Below are positions 9,201 to 15,940 of a stretch of 64,000 bases of DNA, one piece after another. Below the pieces are notes generated by a model. That model was not told the origin of the DNA. It searched no databases and saw nothing but the letters and a program-made list of their open reading frames with translations. This DNA comes from Bacteroidota bacterium. GTDB lineage: Bacteria; Bacteroidota; Bacteroidia; Bacteroidales; ML635J-15. A program made the translations under genes and the position numbers. Each line of letters begins with the position of its first letter. The first letter of the stretch is position 1. The stretch spans positions 58,321 through 122,320 of the forward strand of contig JAKQEK010000317.1 of the NCBI GenBank assembly GCA_029558535.1, given 5' to 3'.

Positions 9201-9944
9201 CAACCTGATCAGGCTGTTGGTCTTAATCTAACCACTGCAGATGTGTCTTGTGAAGGAAGGTATGACGGAATGGGTATAGCAACAGGAACCGGTGGGACAG
9301 CGCCATATTCAGTGTATTGGTTCCAGTATGGTACTTTAATTGCTTCAGGAGAACAGGTTAGTTCTCTGAGAGCAGGTAATTATTCTGTCGAATTATTCGA
9401 TGCAAATAATTGTCCTGCTGAGGCAAATTTCGTGATTAACGAACCTCCTGTTTTAAGCGTAGGAAGCGAAATGTATTCTGTTACTTGTAAAGGATTTAAT
9501 GATGGCGTAATTGCTGTCAGTATTGATGGCGGAACTTATCCCTATGACATAAGATGGAGCAATGGTGATAGTTTGGCAATTACAACAGGATTGAGAACAG
9601 GTCAATATTATGTTACAATAACAGATGGAAATGGTTGCATAAAAAATCTCGGAATGTATTTACCCGAAAACCCTGTATTATGTCTTGGTATTCCTGATGC
9701 TTTTACTCCTAATGGTGACGGAATAAATGATAAGTGGGAAATCGAATATATACAAATGTATCCTGCTTCAGTTGTTTATGTATTTAACAGATGGGGACAA
9801 CTAATGTACAGTGGAACATCTGAATCTGAATTCTGGAATGGTAAGCACAATGATAATTTTGTTCCTGCCGGAGCTTATCAATATGTTGTTGACTTGAGAA
9901 ATGGTATGGATCCGTTCACAGGTGTTGTGATGGTAATATATTAA
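6270..9944 (+). CDS. SprB-repeat cell-surface adhesin with gliding-motility (type B) C-terminal domain
   Basis: A 1224-aa secreted protein. It has a signal peptide (~1-27, ending near LACTG) and two N-terminal beta-sandwich regions of the pre-peptidase (PPC) kind (about 30-145 and 150-320). A Big-like domain follows (about 325-440), then a long array of SprB/PKD-type repeats to ~1130. The recurrent unit is C-x-G-x-x-[ND]-G...GGT-x-P-[YF]...W-S-x-G...L-x-A-G-x-Y-x-V-x-[IV]-x-D-x-x-G-C. The last ~90 residues carry AFTPNGDGINDKW, VFNRWGQLMY and VPAGAYQYVV, the hallmarks of the gliding-motility-associated C-terminal domain. It is probably exported by T9SS and used in adhesion or gliding. A strong terminator follows. 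Confidence 0.9.
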   Translation: MMKYLHKIVLTTLVISVSALFNYSLACTGSTLAGSITPTDNWQTLGGIQAGDRYTFSIGTGEVIIFSFCQGGGSYTNDPRIDLHDSGGTMVYDFNDDHCGYGAELVWVCTTTGTYSVGFYEFFCLTNGTALGTIAYKLLPTPTEQDCLGARPLCESFTNHPQSYVGTGHYYDIFNFNAQQGMAVSTNNCPNCLVTGELNNVWYTFTAQSNGNLAFTIDPIDNNDDYDWALYSLNGGVDCFDLIDWNAHPPVSCNYSFGGNGNTGLGSGSSNCVGPVEDVLYNATFAVTTGQTYVLTVSNFSSTQNGYSINFGASSATIIDNSAPVMTNLVYQPYCGSSSITVQFSESVWCSSVQPADFVLTGPNGTYSVDETYSIVCMSASSNTYAGTWYDDVWTLHLGDLLSQAGDYTLTLLAGSVEDKCTNVNVANQLNFSVVGITADVNITSLAGCGGECNGAISVTNLSGGTAPYFLNWSGPGGFTSTSDVLTALCVGDYTVTITDSEGICEYVETVEMTGAPPINPTASNNGPLCEGETLSFTSTSSDPASSFAWSGPGGFISSTQNPNRPNSTVGMSGTYTVVVTDSYGCTESATTDAVVYLVTPVTATSDSPYCEGENIQLNATTVIGATYNWTGPGATTYTVEDPLISSCTTTHGGLYTVVVTDANACTATASTTVVVNPGITATVTGINPLCYQAATGQITVNVTTGTAPFTYLWSNGWTLNPLNGAVGGVPYCVTIQDAAGCSLSVCHTLTDPPDLVVTASTVPTECGYLDGEITLTINGGAGGYTVGWPGGVSGNPITGLHPGNYTATVTDANGCIETITANVGFFGGGTATITQLQGVSCYGDNTGVLSSDMIGGTLPFTYTWSVPGQTSANLTSVGAGIYSVTIQDVYGCSGQASHEVTQPEMLTMLIEHSDVLCRGGSNGNATVTVSGGVFPYIYNWSHGSTSSHISSLFAGSYSVQVTDLNGCVTTGFVVIDQPDQAVGLNLTTADVSCEGRYDGMGIATGTGGTAPYSVYWFQYGTLIASGEQVSSLRAGNYSVELFDANNCPAEANFVINEPPVLSVGSEMYSVTCKGFNDGVIAVSIDGGTYPYDIRWSNGDSLAITTGLRTGQYYVTITDGNGCIKNLGMYLPENPVLCLGIPDAFTPNGDGINDKWEIEYIQMYPASVVYVFNRWGQLMYSGTSESEFWNGKHNDNFVPAGAYQYVVDLRNGMDPFTGVVMVIY

Positions 9945-9950
9945 AATATG

Positions 9951-9975
9951 AGGCTGCATTTGCAGCCTTTTTTAT
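9951..9975 (+). terminator. Rho-independent terminator after the SprB-repeat adhesin
   Basis: Seven-bp stem AGGCTGC (9951-9957) / GCAGCCT (9962-9968) with a 4-base loop, followed by a run of Ts, starting 7 bp past the stop codon. Confidence 0.85.
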
Positions 9976-9981
9976 TTTTTA

Positions 9982-10012
9982 ATTGCCGTTTCTCTAAAAT
10001 TTAATATTTTTA
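9982..10012 (+). promoter_or_regulatory. Possible promoter of the PASTA operon
   Basis: ATTG at 9982-9985, a 19-base spacer, then TATTTTTA at 10005-10012. This is one base off the TAnnTTTG consensus, 18 bases before the ATG at 10031. Confidence 0.35.
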
Positions 10013-10030
10013 CATCTTTAAATTTATTAT

Positions 10031-10867
10031 ATGATGAAGAAATTTTTTCGTTTTCTTAGCAGCAAATTATTTTTAATAAATTTCGGAATTGCTATAGTAT
10101 TTTTTGCATTATGCTTTTTAGTGTTGAATTTATTTTTAAAGTCTTATACAAGGCATGGCGATTCAGTTACAGTTCCAAATCTTATTGGAATGCAAACCGA
10201 AGATGCGATTGCTCTTATCGAGGAAAGCGATTTTAATTATGTAATAGTTGATACTGTATTTGATAACAAATATGATAAAGGCGCAATCGTTGAACAAAAT
10301 CCTATTCCTGAATCGTTGGTTAAAGAGGGACGAAAAATTTATCTAAAGGTTAATAGTAATCAGGATGAAATGATATCTATGCCACAGTTAACCGGCTTTA
10401 CTTTGCGTCAAGTAACTTCTATGATGGAAACGTATGGGTTGGTAATTGGAAATCTCAGATATATTCCGGACATTGCAGTAAATGTTGTTATCAAACAGAT
10501 ATACAAAGGTAAAGAGATAGAACCGGGAGAAAAAATCAAGAAGGGTTCTTCAATTGATTTAATACTTGGGCTTGGAATAAGTGATAAAACAACCACAGTG
10601 CCATCTCTTATTGGTATGACATATAGGGAAGCTAGTAATGCCTTACTTGATTTATTTCTTAATACCGGAGCGGTAAACTATGATAATACAGTTAAAACTA
10701 AAAATGATTCACTTAAGGCAAAAGTTTATCGTCAATCTCCACAATATAGCACAATAAATGAAGTAAATCTCGGTTATAATGTAGATATTTGGCTTACGAA
10801 AGATGAGAGCTTGTTAAATGCTTCTCAAAATCAAGCTGATGATGAAATTGAAAATGATAACGATTAA
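10031..10867 (+). CDS. PASTA-domain membrane protein
   Basis: A 278-aa protein with a short cytoplasmic N-terminus, one membrane segment (about 15-40) and a periplasmic part with three PASTA domains (about 46-113, 114-183, 186-262). Each opens with V/M-P-x-L-x-G-x-[ST] (VPNLIGMQ, MPQLTGFT, VPSLIGMT) and contains the expected Q-x-P/S-P or similar turn (EQNPIPES, RQSPQYS). PASTA domains bind muropeptides or beta-lactam-like ligands in penicillin-binding proteins and kinases. No kinase or transpeptidase domain is attached here, so this is a stand-alone cell-wall-binding membrane protein. The tail is acidic. It is first in a tight operon with a T9SS cargo gene and the pseudouridine synthase gene. 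Confidence 0.88.
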   Translation: MMKKFFRFLSSKLFLINFGIAIVFFALCFLVLNLFLKSYTRHGDSVTVPNLIGMQTEDAIALIEESDFNYVIVDTVFDNKYDKGAIVEQNPIPESLVKEGRKIYLKVNSNQDEMISMPQLTGFTLRQVTSMMETYGLVIGNLRYIPDIAVNVVIKQIYKGKEIEPGEKIKKGSSIDLILGLGISDKTTTVPSLIGMTYREASNALLDLFLNTGAVNYDNTVKTKNDSLKAKVYRQSPQYSTINEVNLGYNVDIWLTKDESLLNASQNQADDEIENDND

Positions 10868-10875
10868 AATGTAGA

Positions 10876-12732
10876 ATGAAAAGAATAGTTTTAGTAATAT
10901 TTATAGTTTCATCAATTTTAAATTTGTATTCTCAGGAAGTGCTAGTTAATATAGGCAATCCTGTTTTGCAGAAATATAGTCAAGAATACTTAGAGAGACA
11001 TAGTTTTAAGACAACTATGGAAGTTGACACATTGGAATTGCCATTTTTTGACGATTTTGCAAATTCTTTTGTATATCCCGATTCAACAAAATGGCTTGAT
11101 AAGTTTGCTTTTATAAATAACGATTATGCCATAGATCCGATTAGTTACGGGGTTGCAAGTCTGGATGCGATAAATCAGTTTGGTGAGGTTTATTCGTATT
11201 TGCCCTCAATAAGTTCTGCTATTGCTGATTATTTGACTTCGCTACCAATAAATTTAAATGTTGATATTGCCGATTCGGTATATATGAGTTTTTATTTTCA
11301 GGCGGGTGGTGTAGGTAATGATCCCGAATTAAGGGATTCTTTGGTTTTGGAATTTAAATCACCCGAAACAGATTGGGAAAGCATTTGGAGAGCTGAAGGT
11401 GGCAATATTGACAGCTCTTTTACATTGGTTATGATTCCTATTGTTGAAGAACAGTGGCTTACAAAAGGTTTTCAGTTCCGTTTTCTGAATTATGCAAGCA
11501 TTAGTACAAATTATGAGCCTTCGTGGAGAAGCAATACAGATCATTGGAGTATAGATTATATAAAAATTGACACAGCGAGATCGTATGCAGATACTCTTGC
11601 AAAAGATGTTGCAATAATAAGTAATTCTAAATCTTTAATTGCCGGTTTTGAATCAGTTCCATGGAATCATTACAAAGAGGCAGTCCTTGATTTGATGGCA
11701 GATACAATAAGGTATTTATATAAAAGTTCTTATGGTCCAGGTGATACCATTAATATTAATCGTCAGTATCATATCACCGATATGTACGGTACAAATTCCG
11801 GGTATTTGTGGGATGATGATAGTGAAAACATACTTCCATTAGAGACTATGGAGTTTGCTAGAAAAATGAATTATACTTTTAACTCTGATTCGGAAGATTC
11901 TGCAAGATTTATGGTTAAATCTTATATTAAAACAGATTTGACAGCAGACCGCTATATTTACCGTTGGAATGATACTGTTAGATATTATCAGAATTTTGCA
12001 AATTATTATGCTTATGATGACGGGACTGCCGAAAAAGGTTATGGTATTACCGGTCAAAATACAGCATATTCAAGTCTTGCATATCAGTTTATTCCTTTGG
12101 TTGCAGACAGCTTATATGGAGCATATATCTATTTTAATCAGGTTGTAGATGAGGCAAACCGCAAATACTTCTTCTTTACTGTGTGGGATGATAATGATGG
12201 AATACCGGGGGATACTTTAATTCAGGTTGTCGGTGTTAAACCTTCATACAGTGATCAGGTTAACGGATTTTTATATTATTCTTTAGAAACGGCAATATAT
12301 ATAGATACTACTTTTTACATTGGTTGGACAAAAACTACTGACGACATGTTAAATTGCGGATTTGATTTGAATAGAAAAGCAAATCAGCATTTGTTTTTTA
12401 ATGTTACGGGACAGTGGCAGCCGTCACAAATGGAAGGAGCTTTGATGATTCGACCTGTTTTTGGCAAAAATCCGGACGTATCTTTCATTTCTCCTGTTAT
12501 TCAATTCCTTGATTTTGATATTTATCCCAATCCTGCAAATGATATCTTACATATTTCTGCAATGACCGAATTTAGTTTTGCTGATATCTTTGATGCTACC
12601 GGCAAATTAGTTTTAACAGTATCTTCCTGTTCAGAAATTGATATTTCCGGGCTGCAGAATGGGATGTACTTTGTAAAATTAAGATCAGATTTGGATATTT
12701 ACACAACACAAAAGTTGATTATTGCCAGATAA
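10876..12732 (+). CDS. T9SS type A sorting domain-containing secreted protein
   Basis: A 618-aa protein with a signal peptide (cleaved near LYSQ) and a C-terminal T9SS type A domain of ~75 residues. That domain begins FDIYPNPANDILHIS and includes DATGKLV, IDISGLQNGMYFVKL and QKLIIAR. The middle ~500 residues are beta-rich with many aromatic residues and no enzyme motif I recognise (SFYFQAGG, YAYDDGTAEKGYG, YIYFNQVVDEANRKYFFFTVWDD). The latter pattern recurs in Bacteroidota cargo between PASTA and RluA genes. It is probably cell-surface attached. It lies 8 bp after the PASTA gene and 2 bp before the rluD-like gene. Confidence 0.85.
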   Translation: MKRIVLVIFIVSSILNLYSQEVLVNIGNPVLQKYSQEYLERHSFKTTMEVDTLELPFFDDFANSFVYPDSTKWLDKFAFINNDYAIDPISYGVASLDAINQFGEVYSYLPSISSAIADYLTSLPINLNVDIADSVYMSFYFQAGGVGNDPELRDSLVLEFKSPETDWESIWRAEGGNIDSSFTLVMIPIVEEQWLTKGFQFRFLNYASISTNYEPSWRSNTDHWSIDYIKIDTARSYADTLAKDVAIISNSKSLIAGFESVPWNHYKEAVLDLMADTIRYLYKSSYGPGDTININRQYHITDMYGTNSGYLWDDDSENILPLETMEFARKMNYTFNSDSEDSARFMVKSYIKTDLTADRYIYRWNDTVRYYQNFANYYAYDDGTAEKGYGITGQNTAYSSLAYQFIPLVADSLYGAYIYFNQVVDEANRKYFFFTVWDDNDGIPGDTLIQVVGVKPSYSDQVNGFLYYSLETAIYIDTTFYIGWTKTTDDMLNCGFDLNRKANQHLFFNVTGQWQPSQMEGALMIRPVFGKNPDVSFISPVIQFLDFDIYPNPANDILHISAMTEFSFADIFDATGKLVLTVSSCSEIDISGLQNGMYFVKLRSDLDIYTTQKLIIAR

Positions 12733-12734
12733 AT

Positions 12735-13793
12735 ATGCTTGAAGATGATTTCCAAATTGATGATGTAAACGAAGAGTCAGAGCAATCAGAACTGTATGAG
12801 CACCATCGTTTGGTGATAGAGCCCGGTCAGAAAATGTTGAGGCTGGATAAATATCTTGTCAGCCGATTGCCATCTACTTCACGAAACCGTATTCAGAATG
12901 CTTCGGAAGCAGGTAATATCCTTGTAAATGGAATTTCTGCAAAAAACAGCTATAAAGTCAAACCCGGAGATGTTGTAAGTATTGTGTTGAGTTATCCCAA
13001 ATCAGAATTTGAACTGGTCCCCGAGAATATTCCGCTGGACATTGTCTATGAGGATGATGATTTAATACTTGTTAATAAAAAAGCAGGAATGGTTGTTCAT
13101 CCTGCATTTGGACATTTTGAAGGAACTTTGGTTCATGCTCTTGCGTATAGATTTCAGAATTTGCCTATGTTTGAGGGCAAAGATGTCAGACCTGGATTAA
13201 TACATCGTATTGATAAAGATACTTCGGGGATTTTGGTTATTGCAAAGTCGGATATTGCCCTAAATAAACTAGCTCGTCAATTTTTTGATCATAGTTGTAA
13301 GCGTTCATATCAGGCCTTGGTTTGGGGTAATTTGTCGAAAGCTGAGGGAACCATAACAGGCAATATCGGTCGCAGTTTAAAAAATCGTAAAGTTATGGAC
13401 GTCTTTCCGGATGGTGATTATGGCAAGGAAGCAATAACTCATTATAAGGTACTTGAACGTCTCGGTTATGTTAATCTGATTGAGTGTCGCCTCGAAACAG
13501 GCCGTACTCATCAGATCAGGGTTCACTTTAAACACATAGGTCATCCTTTGTTTAACGATGCTGATTACGGGGGAGATAGGATTTTGAAAGGAACAACTTT
13601 TACAAAGTACAAACAATTTGTTGAGAATTGTTTTAAAATATTACCACGTCAGGCATTGCATGCAAAATCGCTCGGATTTATTCACCCGGTTACCGGAAAA
13701 GAAGTGTTTTTCGATTCGGAACTACCTCAGGATATGCAAAATTGCATAGACAAATGGAGAAATTATACAGCAGGCAGAGAAGATGTTGAGTGA
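12735..13793 (+). CDS. rluD: RluA-family 23S rRNA pseudouridine synthase (RluD-like)
   Basis: A 352-aa RNA-modifying enzyme that isomerises uridine to pseudouridine. An N-terminal S4 RNA-binding domain (about 35-95, LRLDKYLVSRLPSTSRNRIQ) precedes the catalytic domain. That domain carries RPGLIHRIDKDTSG with the catalytic Asp160, the upstream motif NKKAGMVVHPA, and LIECRLETGRTHQIRVH, all standard for RluC/RluD. Length and S4 domain favour RluD, which modifies helix 69 of 23S rRNA, but the exact target is inferred. It starts 2 bp after the T9SS cargo gene. Coupling of this enzyme to PASTA and surface proteins has no obvious functional meaning. Confidence 0.92.
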   Translation: MLEDDFQIDDVNEESEQSELYEHHRLVIEPGQKMLRLDKYLVSRLPSTSRNRIQNASEAGNILVNGISAKNSYKVKPGDVVSIVLSYPKSEFELVPENIPLDIVYEDDDLILVNKKAGMVVHPAFGHFEGTLVHALAYRFQNLPMFEGKDVRPGLIHRIDKDTSGILVIAKSDIALNKLARQFFDHSCKRSYQALVWGNLSKAEGTITGNIGRSLKNRKVMDVFPDGDYGKEAITHYKVLERLGYVNLIECRLETGRTHQIRVHFKHIGHPLFNDADYGGDRILKGTTFTKYKQFVENCFKILPRQALHAKSLGFIHPVTGKEVFFDSELPQDMQNCIDKWRNYTAGREDVE

Positions 13794-14169
13794 GGTTTTT
13801 TCTAAATTATACAATATTAGATAAAATTACCTCTGCATATAATATATTCAAATAATCTTAATAATTCATATTATAGGAAAATTAAGCAACAATGTGTCGT
13901 AAAAAAGCACGTATATATATTATTTGGATTTATTTACAATTTAATACAAATAATAATTAACTTTAGATGTACATTGCTAATAAAAAATGGGGGGGGGGGG
14001 TGAAAGTGTTGATATACAGCAAGTTATATGTTGTTTAAGCGTTTTGTGCTGCCGGAAATTATGACTATTATTCTGAATCGAAATTGAAAATATTGTTTTT
14101 TGTATAAGGATTTAGTTCAAAATTTGTCAAAAGAGATATAATAATGTTATTTTCTAATAAAAGATATTT
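13794..14169 (+). other. 376-bp intergenic region with a 12-G homopolymer
   Basis: No convincing gene in either strand. The first ~190 bp are plain AT-rich DNA. At 13989-14000 there is an uninterrupted run of twelve Gs, the only such tract in the window. It is followed at 14030-14056 by a less AT-rich stretch ending TGCTGCCGG, which resembles an inverted copy of the hairpin arm at 15849-15858. An ATG runs into the G tract and opens a 23-codon frame only; I do not call it a gene. Downstream, 14057-14169 is AT-rich leader for the T9SS gene at 14170. Confidence 0.7.
13989..14000. repeat. Poly-G tract (12 G)
   Basis: Twelve consecutive G residues in a genome where even four are uncommon. It lies 170 bp upstream of a T9SS cargo gene. 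Such tracts slip during replication and can act as phase-variation switches, or can reflect a sequencing or assembly artefact. Confidence 0.8.
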
Positions 14170-15681
14170 ATGAAAACCTTAAAACTATTTTTAATTCTCA
14201 CTGCACTTATGTACTGTGCAAAACTGTTTTCGCAAGAAAGCATAGTGTTTGATAAGCAGTATTTGTTCGATAATCAGGGAAGCTATATACGCGATGTAAA
14301 GCAAACATCGGATAGTGGCTATATTTGTGCCGGAGCAATCGGATTTGACATGTATGATGAACGGTTTTTACTTTTTAAGACAGACAAATCAGGTGAAATA
14401 AAGTGGTACAAGTATTTATCAAATAGTGGCGTTCATGATTGGAATGAGGCTGTAAACATTGCAAAAACAGGGAACATAGTGACAGTTGGACATACGCAGA
14501 ATAATTCCAATTGGCATGATAGTGGGTCAATAATTTTATACGATGATGCCGGAGATACTTTGTGGACAAAACAATATGCATTTAATTCATGTTCAAATCA
14601 AGAAGTATTCAGTAAGATGGGTTTTTTTGATTGTTTGTTGCCACAAGACAACTCAATATTGGCGGTTGGATGTATTAATGAAGAGGACTACGGCACCAAT
14701 CCAATTATTGTAAAAACAAATATGGGTGGAGACACCTTATGGACGTGGAGGCTCTATGATACAAATAATGTAATTGTATTACATTCTGTTGCAGAGACTA
14801 AAGGGGGAGATTATATTGCGGTTGGAACATCGCTTGATACAGTTTTTAACAAAAACGACCAGTATCCTCGAAGAGGAGTTATTGTAAAAATTAGTACTAC
14901 AGGAGAGCAGAAATTTTTTGTTGAATGGAACGAATTACATGATTGTGGATTTGAATGTATTTCAATAGACGAAAATGGTAATTTGATTATCGGGGGCTAT
15001 AATTATAAGAATCCCCCTGAGGTTGAAGATACGGAATATTTTGGTATGATTATTAAAACAGATTCTTTAGGAAATACTATTTGGAAAAAAAATGTCGCTT
15101 ATGGTAAGAGCATTTCCTGCATAGACATTGAGGTTGATTCAATGGATGAAATAATTTGTCTTAACTCGATTGAACCACCATATTACGAAAATTGGAAAAT
15201 GGATGTTATTTTAGAAAAATACGCTGGTAATGGAGAGCTAATCTGGAGCAGAGTAATTGGTGAACAAACTGTTGTGGACTGGCCTTATTCATTAATATTA
15301 ACTAATGACGGAGGTTTTGCATTTTGTGGTTTAAATTCACCAGATTTTGAACAAAACCGATCATGGCTGGTGAAAACAGACAGTATTGGTAACGGTGTAT
15401 ATCACAATGGTTGGATAAACAATATAAAGAATGATAAAAAGTTAATAGATTTAGAATTATATCCGAATCCTGCTGCTGATTTTGTCATTATTTCGATTGC
15501 TGATGATTTATTTGGCTCAAGCCTGAGGTTGATTGATTCATCGGGCAAATTGATTTTATCTGAAATGATATATGAAAACAAAGCTAAAATAAATTTAAGG
15601 GATGTTAATAATGGTGTTTATACTATTCATATTGATACAAAATATGGTATTTTAATCAGAAAGTTAATTGTTTTACATTAA
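14170..15681 (+). CDS. T9SS type A cargo protein with beta-propeller-like repeats
   Basis: A 503-aa secreted protein with a signal peptide (cleaved near LFSQ). The body holds about seven ~55-residue repeats with the pattern D-x-G-Y/F...G...-[IV]-K-T-D/N-x-x-G-[DN]-x-x-W (KTDKSGEIKWYK, KTNMGGDTLWTW, KTDSLGNTIWKK, KTDSIGNG). This is the delta-60/secreted propeller style. The C-terminal ~75 residues are a type A sorting domain (LELYPNPAADFVIIS, NNGVYTIHI, RKLIVLH). Function unknown, probably surface binding. It is isolated from its neighbours and flanked by imperfect inverted repeats (14047-14055, 15849-15858). Confidence 0.85.
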   Translation: MKTLKLFLILTALMYCAKLFSQESIVFDKQYLFDNQGSYIRDVKQTSDSGYICAGAIGFDMYDERFLLFKTDKSGEIKWYKYLSNSGVHDWNEAVNIAKTGNIVTVGHTQNNSNWHDSGSIILYDDAGDTLWTKQYAFNSCSNQEVFSKMGFFDCLLPQDNSILAVGCINEEDYGTNPIIVKTNMGGDTLWTWRLYDTNNVIVLHSVAETKGGDYIAVGTSLDTVFNKNDQYPRRGVIVKISTTGEQKFFVEWNELHDCGFECISIDENGNLIIGGYNYKNPPEVEDTEYFGMIIKTDSLGNTIWKKNVAYGKSISCIDIEVDSMDEIICLNSIEPPYYENWKMDVILEKYAGNGELIWSRVIGEQTVVDWPYSLILTNDGGFAFCGLNSPDFEQNRSWLVKTDSIGNGVYHNGWINNIKNDKKLIDLELYPNPAADFVIISIADDLFGSSLRLIDSSGKLILSEMIYENKAKINLRDVNNGVYTIHIDTKYGILIRKLIVLH

Positions 15682-15847
15682 TAAGATTAACTATGAAAAA
15701 GGAAATTCTAAAGAAGCCACATATTGCTATTGTTGCTTTTTGGAAAGAATTGCAAAAATCCAAATAGGGATTGATTCAGCAAATTATTTTTTGTCAGGAT
15801 AATTTGTAGCGGCAATAGCGTGTTTTCGACCTGAGATGATTTGAAAA
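15682..15847 (+). other. Intergenic stretch with a 24-codon frame, no gene called
   Basis: An ATG at 15693 opens a frame of 24 codons ending at 15767 (MKKEILKKPHIAIVAFWKEL...). It has no signal peptide or recognisable motif and could be chance or the remnant of a lost gene. The bases after it are less AT-rich than the surroundings and lead into the hairpin at 15848. Confidence 0.4.
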
Positions 15848-15913
15848 ACCGGGCAGCAACAAGGCGAGAATCTAACTTTAGACGGCAGATTAAGTCTTGT
15901 TAGCCCACCCGGT
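15848..15913 (+). other. Structured hairpin element upstream of the beta-helix protein
   Basis: Nested complementary segments: ACCGGG (15848-15853) with CCCGGT (15908-15913), AACAAG (15858-15863) with CTTGTT (15896-15901), and AATCT (15869-15873) with AGATT (15887-15891). Asymmetric internal loops separate them and the tip is a 13-base loop. No T-run follows directly, so it is a poor terminator. It could be a 5' leader RNA structure (the next ATG is 27 bases on) or a recombination-site hairpin of the integron attC or REP kind. I do not recognise a known riboswitch. Confidence 0.4.
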
Positions 15914-15940
15914 AATTGTTTTATTAAACTTTACAAAATT

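Noticed and set aside
7600..9650. Repeated DNA within the adhesin as a CRISPR array or tandem DNA repeat
   Set aside because: The repeats are at the protein level, ~75-90 residues long and diverged in DNA; they are SprB-type domains. The same applies to 49100-51200 and 53700-55450.
13987..14060. Small ORF starting at the ATG of the poly-G tract
   Set aside because: Only 23 codons, no motif, and the frame depends on the exact number of Gs.
15848..15913. Hairpin as a rho-independent terminator or tRNA-like gene
   Set aside because: No T-run follows the stem, and there is no cloverleaf or anticodon arm. An attC site was considered, but the R'' box consensus is not met, so it is left unassigned.
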